DNA of 26,261 nucleotides from Micavibrio_A sp964423095 (GCA_964423095.1 CAYRDI010000029.1:1-26261); one strand, 5' to 3'; shown: positions 6,662 through 14,769, counted from the first letter of the stretch. Numbers and translations: made by a program. The notes: generated from the letters alone by a model not told the origin.

Positions 6662-8149
6662 ATGGACAATATTGCAACATTGACGGTGCCCGATCAGGCA
6701 CCAAAGGATTTTTCGTCCCTGATGCGCCGGTACGATCAGGCCAAACAGCGACGGTCTTCATGGGAAAGCACATGGCAGGAATGCTATGATTACGCGCTCC
6801 CGCAACGCGGGGATTTTACGCGCATTTCTCAGGCCGGGCGCATTCGCACAGACCGTTTGTATGACGGGACCGCGCTGGATGCGGTGGATCAACTGGCGGC
6901 CAGTCTTCTGGGCCATCTGACGCCGCCATGGACGCAATGGTTCGGGTTCAAACCGGGGCCGGATTTAAACACGGGCGAGGCGCAGGCTTTGGTGCCCGTA
7001 TTGGAAGACGCCGCAAAAATTATCCAGGCGCATTTCGATCGCTCGAATTTTACGGTGGAAATGCACCAATGTTTTCTCGATCTTGTCGTCGGCGGCACGG
7101 CGGCCCTTTATTTTGAAGAATCGGAGCCTGGCAGCTTTTCCGCCTTTAAATTTACGGCTGTTCCGCTTTCGGATGTTTTGCTGGAAGAAGGCGAAGCCGG
7201 CTTCCTCGATGGTTCGTTCCGTCAGCTAAAACTCACACTGGCGCAAATTACCGATCGCTATCCGGACGCCGAAATCCCGATGGATGTGCAGCGTGAAGGC
7301 GAACGGGATGCGCAGGCGCGATTTACAGTGCTGGAATCCATCCTGCCCGATGGCACGGCCTATAATTATGCCGCGCTGCTCACTGAACGCGGTCAACCAG
7401 TGGAATTATCTGCGGGAAGGTTTTCCTCATCGCCCTGTATTGCTTTTCGCTGGATGAAATCTCCGGGGGAATTGTACGGCAGGTCGCCGGTGATGAAGGC
7501 GTTGCCCGACATCAAAACCGCGAACAAGGTGGTGGAACTGATCCTCAAAAACGCCTCCATCGCCGTCACCGGAATCTGGCAGGCAGATGATGACGGAGTC
7601 TTGAACTCCGCCAACATTGAACTGGTGCCGGGAGCGATTATCCCCAAGGCGGTGGGATCGCAAGGGTTGAAACCGCTTGAAATGCCGGGTCGGTTTGATG
7701 TCTCGCAACTGATTCTCGATGATCTGCGTGGTCGCATCCGCCATGCGTTGTTGACCGATAAGCTCGGACAACTTGACGGGAAACGGATGACGGCGACCGA
7801 AGTCACAGAAAGGTCCGGGGAGATGGCCTTGCTGCTTGGGGCCACGTATGGCCGCCTGCAAACAGAATTGCTGACGCCTATGATCCGCCGTGCGTATAAC
7901 ATCCTGCGCCGCCGCGGGGAAATACCGGATATCGCGCTGGATAGCCGTTTTGTTACGCTGGATTACCGATCGCCGCTCGCAAGGGCGCAATCGGCAAAAA
8001 GTGTGCAGAATATCCTAAGCTGGGTGCAGTCCGTAACGGCGATGGGTGGGGAAGCGGCGGCTTTGATCGATACGCCGCGCCTTGCAAAATATCTGGCGGA
8101 TACGCTGGGTATTCCCGGTGACATCATACGGAACGGAAATGCATCATGA
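6662..8149 (+). CDS. Portal protein (T7 gp8-like head-tail connecting protein)
   Basis: A 495-residue protein of the podovirus head-to-tail connector family. It would form the dodecameric ring through which DNA enters and leaves the capsid. The N-terminal region has the family-typical sequence YDQAKQRRSSWESTWQECYDYALP, then RLYDGTALDAVDQLAASLLGHLTPP, and FGFKPG. The length is close to T7 gp8 (536 residues) and the gene appears complete, with no stop or frameshift. The stop TGA overlaps the next ATG (ATGATG), so translation is coupled. It is the best marker that the cluster derives from a short-tailed phage. Confidence 0.93.
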   Translation: MDNIATLTVPDQAPKDFSSLMRRYDQAKQRRSSWESTWQECYDYALPQRGDFTRISQAGRIRTDRLYDGTALDAVDQLAASLLGHLTPPWTQWFGFKPGPDLNTGEAQALVPVLEDAAKIIQAHFDRSNFTVEMHQCFLDLVVGGTAALYFEESEPGSFSAFKFTAVPLSDVLLEEGEAGFLDGSFRQLKLTLAQITDRYPDAEIPMDVQREGERDAQARFTVLESILPDGTAYNYAALLTERGQPVELSAGRFSSSPCIAFRWMKSPGELYGRSPVMKALPDIKTANKVVELILKNASIAVTGIWQADDDGVLNSANIELVPGAIIPKAVGSQGLKPLEMPGRFDVSQLILDDLRGRIRHALLTDKLGQLDGKRMTATEVTERSGEMALLLGATYGRLQTELLTPMIRRAYNILRRRGEIPDIALDSRFVTLDYRSPLARAQSAKSVQNILSWVQSVTAMGGEAAALIDTPRLAKYLADTLGIPGDIIRNGNAS

Positions 8150-8421
8150 TGTTTTTAAAAAACACACCGTTCCGTGATGTGGAAGACCGCATGGTTTACA
8201 CAACGCACGTTTCCCGTCTCGAACAAAAGGACATCGAACGCAGCTTTGCCCGAGTCTTTTCCACCGAAGAAGGAAAGAAGGTTTTGGCATGGCTTCAGGT
8301 CATAACCTTTCACCGCGCAAGCACGGCGGAATCATCGGATCAACAGCTTCGGTATATGGAAGGGCAGCGCAGCCTTGTTGCCTCTATCCTTCGCATGATC
8401 GACCGCGGCAAAAACAATTAA
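8146..8421 (+). CDS. Bbp19-like phage protein
   Basis: A 91-residue protein starting inside the portal stop codon. The segment DIERSFARVFSTEEGKKVLAWLQVITF followed by SDQQLRYMEGQRSLVASILRMI resembles the Bbp19 family named from Bordetella podophage BPP-1, which also sits between portal and scaffold genes. The role is unknown; position suggests head assembly. The start could be the first or second Met (8146 or 8149). The assignment is by remembered motif and gene order rather than search. Confidence 0.75.
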   Translation: MMFLKNTPFRDVEDRMVYTTHVSRLEQKDIERSFARVFSTEEGKKVLAWLQVITFHRASTAESSDQQLRYMEGQRSLVASILRMIDRGKNN

Positions 8422-8444
8422 CCATACAATCAAAGGAGTAAAAC

Positions 8445-9080
8445 ATGAACGTAACACAAACCATTCCGGATAAGTTCAAAGATCCATCCACCGGGGAATT
8501 ACAAATCGATTCCCTGCTGACATCCTATAACGAACTGGAAAAACGCCTTTCGAAAACGCCGAGCGTGCCGAAATCGCCAGATGAATATTGCATCAACTGC
8601 GATCACGGCTATTTTGGCGTGGATCAGGATTTGAACCGCAAACTGCATGCCAAGGGCTTCACCAATGACCAGGTGCAGGTGGTCTATGACCTCGCGGCGG
8701 AAAAGCTGGTGCCGCTGGTCTTTCAAATCGCGGCGGATTACAACGCCGAACGCGAGGTAGAAAAACTGGTGCAACATTTCGGCGGTGAAGACAACTGGCG
8801 CGAAGTGTCGCGGCAACTTCTGGCCTTTGGTCAAAAAACGCTGCCCGCCGACGTGCTGGAAACATTATCCTCGTCGTATGAAGGTGTTCTTGCGCTCCAC
8901 CGCATGATGAAGGGCGAAGAACCGGTCTTGAAGAAAAATCAGGACGGCCCGCAAGGCACCTCGCAAAACGAACTGGAATTGCAATCCATGATGCGCGATC
9001 CCAAATACTGGCGTGATCAGGACCCGTCCTTCGTGGCCAAAGTCACCGAAGGGTTCCAGAAACTGTACGGACGGAAATAA
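8445..9080 (+). CDS. Capsid scaffolding-type protein
   Basis: A 211-residue acidic, helical protein with AAGGAG before its ATG. It lies between the portal group and the capsid gene, where T7 gp9-type scaffolds sit. The C-terminal motif MMRDPKYWRDQDPSFVAKVTEGFQKLYGRK is typical of such scaffold or capsid-assembly proteins in alphaproteobacterial and related phages. A central helical region and flexible linker (GEEPVLKKNQDGPQGTSQN) precede it. It would be needed for procapsid formation and then be lost. The gene is followed by a strong terminator, which separates it from the capsid gene. Confidence 0.82.
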   Translation: MNVTQTIPDKFKDPSTGELQIDSLLTSYNELEKRLSKTPSVPKSPDEYCINCDHGYFGVDQDLNRKLHAKGFTNDQVQVVYDLAAEKLVPLVFQIAADYNAEREVEKLVQHFGGEDNWREVSRQLLAFGQKTLPADVLETLSSSYEGVLALHRMMKGEEPVLKKNQDGPQGTSQNELELQSMMRDPKYWRDQDPSFVAKVTEGFQKLYGRK

Positions 9081-9091
9081 AAACAAAATTG

Positions 9092-9121
9092 AATCCCCGC
9101 CAACAGAGCGGGGATTTTTTT
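9092..9121 (+). terminator. Intrinsic terminator after the scaffold gene, probably bidirectional
   Basis: Stem AATCCCCGC (9092-9100) and GCGGGGATT (9108-9116) with a 7-nt loop, followed by T5. The reverse-strand PilZ gene stops at 9120, inside the T tract, so the same hairpin can end that transcript. It cuts the early head genes off from the capsid gene, so the latter needs its own promoter. Confidence 0.85.
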
Positions 9122-9482
9122 ACACCAGTTGCGATTCCATGAATTCACGGGTGACGTAATCATCCACCACCTGCTTGAACATTTTTTGCAGGTCTTTGGT
9201 CAGCGGGGCGAACTGGATGGCCAGACGGTCACGGGCTTTACGAATGATGCGCCCGCGGGTGGGCACATCCAGAATCCGGTCGGTCAGGCGGAATTTCATG
9301 GTGACCTGGATTGGGGAATCGACGGAAAACAACCGTTCATCCGCACCGATCAAAAGCCCGCCGTCGCTCCAGTTATAAACCGGGTAGGCCCGCCCATCGA
9401 TGACGGTGATGCAGTTATCCGCGCTCCGCCGCGGGGAGGCGCGGCGCGAAATTCCGGCATCATTGCTGACTTGGTTGTTCAT
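9120..9482 (-). CDS. PilZ-domain protein (predicted c-di-GMP binding)
   Basis: A 120-residue single-domain PilZ protein encoded against the direction of the virion genes. The two c-di-GMP-binding signatures are intact: RxxxR within SRRASPRRS (about residues 14-18) and the NWSDGG match to [DN]xSxxG (37-42), followed by beta strands such as VTMKFRLTDRIL and RLAIQFAPLT. The start at 9482 has AGGGAG upstream; a longer frame to 9575 adds a Cys-rich tail with no ribosome site and is rejected. PilZ proteins relay c-di-GMP to motility, envelope or transcription. Here it may be host cargo or may tie particle production to lifestyle; the sequence cannot tell. Confidence 0.88.
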   Translation of the reverse strand: MNNQVSNDAGISRRASPRRSADNCITVIDGRAYPVYNWSDGGLLIGADERLFSVDSPIQVTMKFRLTDRILDVPTRGRIIRKARDRLAIQFAPLTKDLQKMFKQVVDDYVTREFMESQLV

Positions 9483-9582
9483 GATCTGGCAGTCTCCCTG
9501 TTTCGGGTTCTTGTTATGACTACAATATATAGGAAGCCCGCAAGAAAGAGGAAGAATATTTAGTCTTAACCACATTTTTTTC

Positions 9583-9611
9583 TTGACGTGTTAGGATAAT
9601 TATCCTATATT
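9583..9611 (+). promoter_or_regulatory. Strong predicted capsid-gene promoter with palindromic operator in the spacer
   Basis: TTGACG (9583-9588) and TATATT (9606-9611) are separated by 17 bp, five of six matches each. The spacer and the first -10 bases form a perfect 16-bp palindrome, TAGGATAATTATCCTA (9592-9607). A dimeric regulator binding there would block RNA polymerase. I cannot name the regulator. It is the only clear promoter inside the virion cluster. Confidence 0.75.
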
Positions 9612-9621
9612 GGTTTTTATC

Positions 9622-9668
9622 AACGCCCGTATTGCGTTTTCGCGAAACGCAAATGCAGGGCGTTTTTT
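9622..9668 (+). terminator. Terminator/attenuator hairpin at the start of the capsid leader
   Basis: Two stacked stems, AACGCCC / GGGCGTT (9622-9628, 9658-9664) and TTGCGTTT / AAACGCAA (9632-9639, 9645-9652), precede T6 (9663-9668). It has the form of an intrinsic terminator in the forward direction only and begins about 3 nt after the expected transcription start (near 9619). A weaker 5-bp hairpin with T6 lies at about 9762-9784. Read-through would have to be permitted or regulated for capsid expression. Confidence 0.7.
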
Positions 9669-9815
9669 ATACCGGACAACGATATCCGATACGGAAATCG
9701 CCCAGACCATTTTCCCCAAGACGCATGAACAAGCGGCCTCCCTGTCCAACGCAGGGACGACAACCCGCGTCTTTTGGGTTTTTTCCATCAACCATAACCT
9801 ATCGAGGTATCGAAT

Positions 9816-10649
9816 ATGGCAACAACCATAGACCAGGCCTTTATCAAGCAGTTCGAACGTGAAGTGCACGAGGCCTTTCAGCGCCAGGGTTCCAAATTGC
9901 GGAACACGGTGCGATCCATCAACAACGTGAACGGCGCATCGGCGGTGTTCCAGAAAGTGGGCAAGGGGACGGCAGCAACCAAATCCACCCACGGCATGGT
10001 GCCCGTGATGAATCTTAACCACACCAATGTCGAATGTACCCTGCAGGACTATTATGCGGGTGACTGGGTGGACCGTTTACAGGAATTGAAAGTCAACATC
10101 CCGGAACGACAGGTCATCGCCTCCGCCGGCGCGTACGCGCTGGGCCGCAAAACGGATGAATTGATCATCAATGCGCTGGCCACGGCGTCCACCAACGTGA
10201 TCACGGATGCCAACGTCGGTTTGACGAAGGCCAAAATCATGTTGGCATTCGAAGTGTTCGGTGCATCCGACATCCCCGATGACGGAAACCGTTTTGCCGT
10301 GATCGGCTGGAAACAATGGACAGAACTTCTGGCCATTCCGGAATTTTCATCGGCCGATTATGTCGGATCGACGAATCTTCCCTACAGCACGGTGACACAA
10401 GCCAAGATGTGGCTCGGTACCATCTGGATGCCGCATTCGGGTCTTCCCAAAGATTCGAACGATATCCGTTCCTGTTACTTCTATCACAAAACGGCGGTGG
10501 GCCATGCGTCCGGTTCCGATGTCCAGACGGATGTCAGCTGGCACGGCGACCGCGCCGCACACTTCGTCAACAATATGATGAGCCAGGGTGCCGTCATGAT
10601 CGACGATGGCGGTGTTGTGGTCATCAATTGCGATGAAACGCCGGATTAA
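9816..10649 (+). CDS. Major capsid protein
   Basis: A 277-residue phage capsid protein of the type found in BPP-1-like podophages. The N-terminus MATTIDQAFIKQFEREVHEAFQRQGSKLRNTVR and the segments NHTNVECTLQDYYAGDWVDRLQELKVNI and FAVIGWKQWTELLAIPEFSSADYVG are typical. No protease or delta domain is attached, so assembly relies on the scaffold gene upstream. A GAGG lies about 9 nt before the ATG. It is transcribed from its own promoter through a roughly 200-nt leader with hairpins. The gene appears complete, with no damage visible. Confidence 0.88.
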   Translation: MATTIDQAFIKQFEREVHEAFQRQGSKLRNTVRSINNVNGASAVFQKVGKGTAATKSTHGMVPVMNLNHTNVECTLQDYYAGDWVDRLQELKVNIPERQVIASAGAYALGRKTDELIINALATASTNVITDANVGLTKAKIMLAFEVFGASDIPDDGNRFAVIGWKQWTELLAIPEFSSADYVGSTNLPYSTVTQAKMWLGTIWMPHSGLPKDSNDIRSCYFYHKTAVGHASGSDVQTDVSWHGDRAAHFVNNMMSQGAVMIDDGGVVVINCDETPD

Positions 10650-10665
10650 GGAAAGGAGATAACAC

Positions 10666-10905
10666 ATGGCTTTGAAACTTAATGATCTCAGCGTTCTGGC
10701 TTACGCCAACAACTTTACGCTGTGGCACTATAAAACCTTCGATTCTTCCGTAACGTCTGCGGGGTATTTCAACAATGCTTCCGACATTATGCGGATTGGT
10801 GATCTGGTTATCGCGAACGTCGATACCGACGGAACGCCCATCAACAAGCTCTACCTTGTCACGGGCAATACCGGCGGCGTTGTCACGGTGACGGTCTATT
10901 CCTAA
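10666..10905 (+). CDS. Small capsid-associated (decoration-like) phage protein
   Basis: A 79-residue protein with an excellent AAGGAGAT site, 16 bp after the capsid gene. The sequence begins MALKLNDLSVLAYANNFTLWHY, continues GYFNNASDIMRIGDLVIAN, and ends in beta-rich YLVTGNTGGVVTVTVYS. Proteins of this size and sequence regularly follow the capsid gene in podophages and some siphophages. A decoration or stabilising role is likely but inferred from position and its compact beta-rich character. Confidence 0.75.
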   Translation: MALKLNDLSVLAYANNFTLWHYKTFDSSVTSAGYFNNASDIMRIGDLVIANVDTDGTPINKLYLVTGNTGGVVTVTVYS

Positions 10906-11231
10906 GACCCCCTCCCACATCACCGGTGAAGTTGGCTTTGAGCAAGTATCCTTTGTCGTCTTTTCATCCCGGACGGCATGCTCGCCTTCAGTCCGCATCC
11001 TCGGTTGACGTTATCCGCGAAGCCTTCTCCCGCCCCCTAAAAAGGGCGGGGGAAGGCCCCTTTTGGATGTGTGTCCAAAGAATCGTTTGTTGTGGCTGAA
11101 ATGCGGCAATGGTCAAAATGTCGTTTAAAAACAATGAATTGTAAGATTCCATTTGCCTTTTTCTCGACCCATTTGCTATTAATCCTTCATTAAGAAATAA
11201 CGACCAAAAACCAGAGGGTTATCAGCACATC
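10906..11231. other. Intergenic stretch of 326 bp
   Basis: No convincing gene is seen. The stretch holds an imperfect 34-bp hairpin (11023-11056), otherwise mixed sequence, and an AT-rich final 120 bp leading to the next gene. I see no clear promoter there, though a -10-like TATTAA occurs near 11177. Its length and composition contrast with the tight spacing elsewhere in the cluster and suggest an insertion boundary. Confidence 0.5.
11023..11056 (+). repeat. GC-rich hairpin, possible terminator or palindromic intergenic repeat
   Basis: Arms CCTTCTCCCGCCC (11023-11035) and GGGCGGGGGAAGG (11044-11056) pair over 13 bp with one G-U, with an 8-nt loop. Only CCCCTTTT follows, so it is a weak terminator at best. 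It could be a member of an interspersed palindromic family; only one copy is in the window. Confidence 0.5.
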
Positions 11232-11597
11232 ATGTCTGCTGCTCTAGCGTATATTGTTCCTTTCGATGGTGGGAAACCGGAAGCGGTTAACCCTGCATCG
11301 GTCAATATGTCGGATGATTCAGAACGGCTGACAAAACTGCACGATAGCTTGATTGACAAGGGTGTTTTCGATGCCCGGATCGGCGGGTTTTCTGAATCCG
11401 GCGTTGTTGTCTTTGGCAACGAACACCTTCTGGCCATCAGCAATGCCGTGGTTGGTTCCGGTTTTTCTGCAAACACAAATGCGGCTCCGTCCTTTGCGCG
11501 TGACTTTGGTCGTGCGGCTGGGACCTCTGCTTTCCGCCTTCATGCGAAACCATCGATTATGGGCGGCTTCGGCGGTTACGTCCCGATGGCGGCGTAA
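11232..11597 (+). CDS. Hypothetical protein of unknown function
   Basis: A 121-residue protein I do not recognise. It has a soluble N-terminal half with an acidic helix (SDDSERLTKLHDSLIDKGVF), then GGFSESGVVVFGNEHLLAIS, and a Gly/Ala/Ser-rich C-terminus ending SIMGGFGGYVPMAA. No membrane segment or Cys occurs. The ribosome-binding site is weak (AGAGGG, about 14 nt away). It has long spacers on both sides and its own terminator, unlike virion genes, so it may be an inserted cargo gene. A minor virion protein is the alternative. Confidence 0.65.
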   Translation: MSAALAYIVPFDGGKPEAVNPASVNMSDDSERLTKLHDSLIDKGVFDARIGGFSESGVVVFGNEHLLAISNAVVGSGFSANTNAAPSFARDFGRAAGTSAFRLHAKPSIMGGFGGYVPMAA

Positions 11598-11620
11598 CAA
11601 AAAACATATTACAGAACGAG

Positions 11621-11646
11621 GCGGCCTTTTCGGGCCGCTTTTTTTT
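11621..11646 (+). terminator. Intrinsic terminator
   Basis: GCGGCC (11621-11626) and GGCCGC (11633-11638) close a 6-nt loop and are followed directly by T8 (11639-11646). It ends the transcript of the preceding unknown gene and separates it from the tail genes. Confidence 0.88.
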
Positions 11647-11656
11647 ACCTCTTTTT

Positions 11657-11727
11657 TGTCATTCTGAGGGCGTAGCCCGAAGAATCTTATAATACAGGAG
11701 ATCCTTCGCTGACGCACAGGACGACAC
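11657..11727. repeat. Candidate degenerate interspersed repeat
   Basis: The sequence begins TTGTCATTCTGAGG, includes CGAAGAATCT, and later AGATCCTTCG, so its inner arms form an imperfect inverted repeat. This composition resembles the widespread 'GTCATTCTGAG...GAAGAATCT...AGATCCTTCGC' intergenic repeats seen in many bacteria. Only one copy is present here, so the assignment is tentative. Confidence 0.4.
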
Positions 11728-11755
11728 TCTTTACATCAATATACAGGAGTTTCTT

Positions 11756-12325
11756 ATGGCATTAAACGACGTGGCCTTGTGCAGCCGCGCGCTGATCCGT
11801 ATCGGCGCGGCCCCCATTACATCCTTTTCCGACGGCACGGCGGAATCCGAAATTGCGAATGCGCTCTACGGCCCCGTACGCGATGCGCTGTTATCTTCCT
11901 ATGGCTGGAGCTTTGCTTCGGGGCAGGTGGCTTTAACAAAACTTTCCACCTCACCACTGGCGGATTACCAGAACGCCTTCCAGCTTCCCAATGATTTCCT
12001 GCGCGCTTTGTCCGCCGGGGCCGGCGGGCGTGGGCGCGGCTTGAATTACCGGATCATGCGCGGCGCACTACACACCGATGCCGAGGAAGTCATGCTGACC
12101 TACATCTTTCGTCCCGATGAAAGCGAATTTCCGGCATATTTCGATATGGTGATGATCGCCCGTCTGGCGGCGGAGTTCTGTATTCCCGTCACGGAAAGCA
12201 CATCGCGGGCGGATTCGCTTCTTCGTATGGCGGATATCGAATTTTCCCGCGCACGGCAAATCGATGCGCAGCAGGATACGCCGAACGCGCTTGAAAACTT
12301 TTCACTGATCGATGTGCGGGGGTAG
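11756..12325 (+). CDS. Head-tail adaptor / tail tubular protein A-like (T7 gp11 type)
   Basis: A 189-residue protein typical of podovirus gp11-type adaptors that dock under the portal. The N-terminus MALNDVALCSRALIRIGAAPITSFSDGTAESEIANALY and RDALLSSYGWSFA are the usual family start, followed by FQLPNDFLRAL and a long C-terminal helical region. CAGGAG precedes the ATG. The next gene (nozzle) begins 3 bp later, the conserved order of tail genes A and B. Confidence 0.88.
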   Translation: MALNDVALCSRALIRIGAAPITSFSDGTAESEIANALYGPVRDALLSSYGWSFASGQVALTKLSTSPLADYQNAFQLPNDFLRALSAGAGGRGRGLNYRIMRGALHTDAEEVMLTYIFRPDESEFPAYFDMVMIARLAAEFCIPVTESTSRADSLLRMADIEFSRARQIDAQQDTPNALENFSLIDVRG

Positions 12326-12328
12326 GGT

Positions 12329-14224
12329 ATGGCCAAAATCCGTCAAACCAAAACCAACTTCACCGCGGGTGAAATCACGCGTGATCTTCTGGGTCGCCCG
12401 GATTTGCGCGTCTATGACAATGGTGCATTAAAACTCCGCAATATCTTTATCTATCCCACGGGGGGAATTACGCGCCGATCCGGCCTTTCTTATATCGATA
12501 CCGCGGCGGGGGAAGGGCGATTGCTATCCTTTGAATTCAACACCGAACAAACCTATCTTCTGGTTGTCACGAACAACCGTATCGACGTTTATGCGGGTGG
12601 GGTGAACATCCAAACAATATCCGCCCCATGGACGACCGCGCAAATCCCGCAACTCGCCTGGACGCAGAGCGCGGATACGTTATTGATTGTCCATCCCGAT
12701 GTACCGCCCAAAAAATTGTTACGCAATACAGGCGGAACATTCTCTTTGGTGGATTGGACGTTTTTTATCAACAACAATGTCGTGCAACAGCCCTATTACA
12801 AATTTGCGGACAGTGCCGTGACCATGACGCCGAGCGCAACCACCGGTACGGTGACATTGACGGCCTCGGCCGCCGTTTTTGAATCCGGTCATGCGAACAC
12901 GCGTTACAGGATCGGCGGGAAAGAAGTGCTGGTGACCTCCATCGCATCGCCGACGGTGGCGACGGCAACGGTGATTCAAACCTTGTCCGGTACAACGGCG
13001 ACGATCGATTGGGAGGAACAGGCCTTTTCATCCGTTCGCGGCTATCCTATCACCGTGGCGTTCCATCAGGACCGTCTGGTGATCGGTGGATCGCGCGATA
13101 TGCCCAACCGGTTGTGGTTTTCAAAAAGCGGTGATCTTTTCAACTTTGATCTCGGCACGGGTCTGGACGATGAATCCATCGAATTCGCCCTGTTGTCGGA
13201 TCAGGTCAATGCTATCCGCGGAATATTTTCGGGCCGCCATTTACAGGTTTTCACAAGCGGTGCGGAATATATGGTTACGGGAGATCCACTCACGCCGCAG
13301 ACGGTGCAGTTAAACCGCCAGACGCGGGTAGGATCGCGCACGGATCGCTATATACCACCCGTCACAGTGGATGGCGCGACGATGTTCGTGGCCAGAACGG
13401 GAAGCCAGCTTTGCCAGTTTCTTTACACGGATGTTGAACAGGCGTACCAGGCAACGGACATGTCTCTGGTTTCACGTCATGTGGTGGGAACGCCGGTGGA
13501 TCAGGATTTCGATGCGCTGAACCGTCTTTTGTTCCTTGTCCGAGACGATGGAAAATTTGCAACCGTCACCATATACCGCATCGAAGAAGTGCGGGCCTGG
13601 ACGCTCCACGATACCCAGGGAAATGTCAAATCTGTCTCTGTTGTGGGAAACGAAGTCTATCTTTTGATCGAACGGGGCGGTGATTATTTTATCGAACTCT
13701 TCGATACCGCGCTCCATCTCGATTCCGCCCTGACGGGGGAGGCTGGAACGCCGTCCACCACATGGTCTGGGCTCGACCATCTGGAAGGAAAAAGCGTTTC
13801 CGTGGTGGCCGATGGCGTGGTGCTGGCCGACCATACTGTGACGGGGGGTATTGTCACATTGGCCGAACCCGCGACCACCGTGGAAATCGGCCTGTCCTAT
13901 ACCCATATCATCGAACCGTTGCCCGCCGGCGTTTTTGGCGAAGGGGAACCGGTGAAGAAGGTGCGGCTTGTCGAGGCTGTCTTCAGGTTACAAGATACGC
14001 AGGCGTTGACCGTGGATACCGGTCGCGGGCTAAAGGATGTTTCGCTTCGCCAACTGGGTGAAGAAGAAATTCTGGATGCGCCGCCGCCGTTGGTCAGCGG
14101 CGACATCCGCGTGCGAAATCTCGGCTGGCATGACGATTTGTGGGAGCCGCTCTGGCGGATCGAACAATCGACGCCGTTGCCGTTTACGCTTTTATCGGTT
14201 TCAACAGAAATCAACATCAATTAA
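12329..14224 (+). CDS. Tail nozzle / tail tubular protein B-like (T7 gp12 type)
   Basis: A 631-residue, beta-rich protein that would form the distal tail tube of the short tail. The N-terminal segment TKTNFTAGEITRDLLGRPDLRVYDNGALKLRN, then YPTGGITRRSGLSYI, is diagnostic of this family in BPP-1/T7-like phages, followed by FHQDRLVIGGSRDMPNRLWFSKSGDLFNF. The length is somewhat less than T7 gp12 (794 residues) but typical for this subgroup. It is intact and directly follows the adaptor gene. Confidence 0.9.
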   Translation: MAKIRQTKTNFTAGEITRDLLGRPDLRVYDNGALKLRNIFIYPTGGITRRSGLSYIDTAAGEGRLLSFEFNTEQTYLLVVTNNRIDVYAGGVNIQTISAPWTTAQIPQLAWTQSADTLLIVHPDVPPKKLLRNTGGTFSLVDWTFFINNNVVQQPYYKFADSAVTMTPSATTGTVTLTASAAVFESGHANTRYRIGGKEVLVTSIASPTVATATVIQTLSGTTATIDWEEQAFSSVRGYPITVAFHQDRLVIGGSRDMPNRLWFSKSGDLFNFDLGTGLDDESIEFALLSDQVNAIRGIFSGRHLQVFTSGAEYMVTGDPLTPQTVQLNRQTRVGSRTDRYIPPVTVDGATMFVARTGSQLCQFLYTDVEQAYQATDMSLVSRHVVGTPVDQDFDALNRLLFLVRDDGKFATVTIYRIEEVRAWTLHDTQGNVKSVSVVGNEVYLLIERGGDYFIELFDTALHLDSALTGEAGTPSTTWSGLDHLEGKSVSVVADGVVLADHTVTGGIVTLAEPATTVEIGLSYTHIIEPLPAGVFGEGEPVKKVRLVEAVFRLQDTQALTVDTGRGLKDVSLRQLGEEEILDAPPPLVSGDIRVRNLGWHDDLWEPLWRIEQSTPLPFTLLSVSTEININ

Positions 14225-14238
14225 GGAAGGAAAAAAAC

Positions 14239-14769
14239 ATGGCTGGATTCACCTCTGTCGCCGCCACGGCGATTCAGGCACTCGGCGCGGTCAACACCGT
14301 TCTGGGTGCCGTCAACTCCTATAAAAACAATTCGGGGCAACGCGCCTATGAACAGCAAAAAGAAGTGTACGATTTGCAAAACCAGCAGGCCCAGCAAAGG
14401 GCAGTCCTGGAAAAACAACAAATCGACCAACAGACCGCACAGGCTGAAACAGAACGCCGGGCGGCCTTACGCCGCCTGATGGCCAAACAACGCGCGGCCT
14501 ATGGAGCGGAAGGAATTTCCACGGGCGACGGATCGGCGGAGGCTCTGCTTCTCGGCTATTTCGATGAAAGCGATCAGGGGCGGCAGCAGCGCGAATCCCT
14601 CGACAATCTCAAGAAGGCGGCAATCGACCAGAATTTGAACGATCAGCAGCGGTTGAACATGCTGCAGCTCACGCAAATCAAGGAAAAGAACAAGATCAAC
14701 CGCCTGACCAGTGCCTACACACTGGCCGATACGTTGTTGCCCAAAGAAAAGCAATCAGCGATCCTGTAG
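14239..14769 (+). CDS. Internal virion protein (T7 gp14-like)
   Basis: A 176-residue protein starting at 14239 after AAGGAAGG. An N-terminal hydrophobic, Ala-rich stretch (AATAIQALGAVNTVLGAV) is followed by a long Gln-rich coiled coil and the motif RRLMAKQRAAYGAEGISTGDGSAEALLLGYF, found in gp14-type core proteins that enter the membrane during DNA ejection. The large partner core proteins (gp15, gp16 types) do not follow; the tail spike gene does. Its last 15 bp overlap the end of a reverse-strand gene. An upstream in-frame ATG at 14140 lies within the nozzle gene and is rejected. Confidence 0.82.
   Translation: MAGFTSVAATAIQALGAVNTVLGAVNSYKNNSGQRAYEQQKEVYDLQNQQAQQRAVLEKQQIDQQTAQAETERRAALRRLMAKQRAAYGAEGISTGDGSAEALLLGYFDESDQGRQQRESLDNLKKAAIDQNLNDQQRLNMLQLTQIKEKNKINRLTSAYTLADTLLPKEKQSAIL

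Noticed and set aside
11688..11693. TATAAT before the head-tail adaptor gene as a promoter
   Set aside because: No -35 match at 16-19 bp; the nearest TTGTCA is 25 bp away, so it is probably part of the repeat-like sequence.
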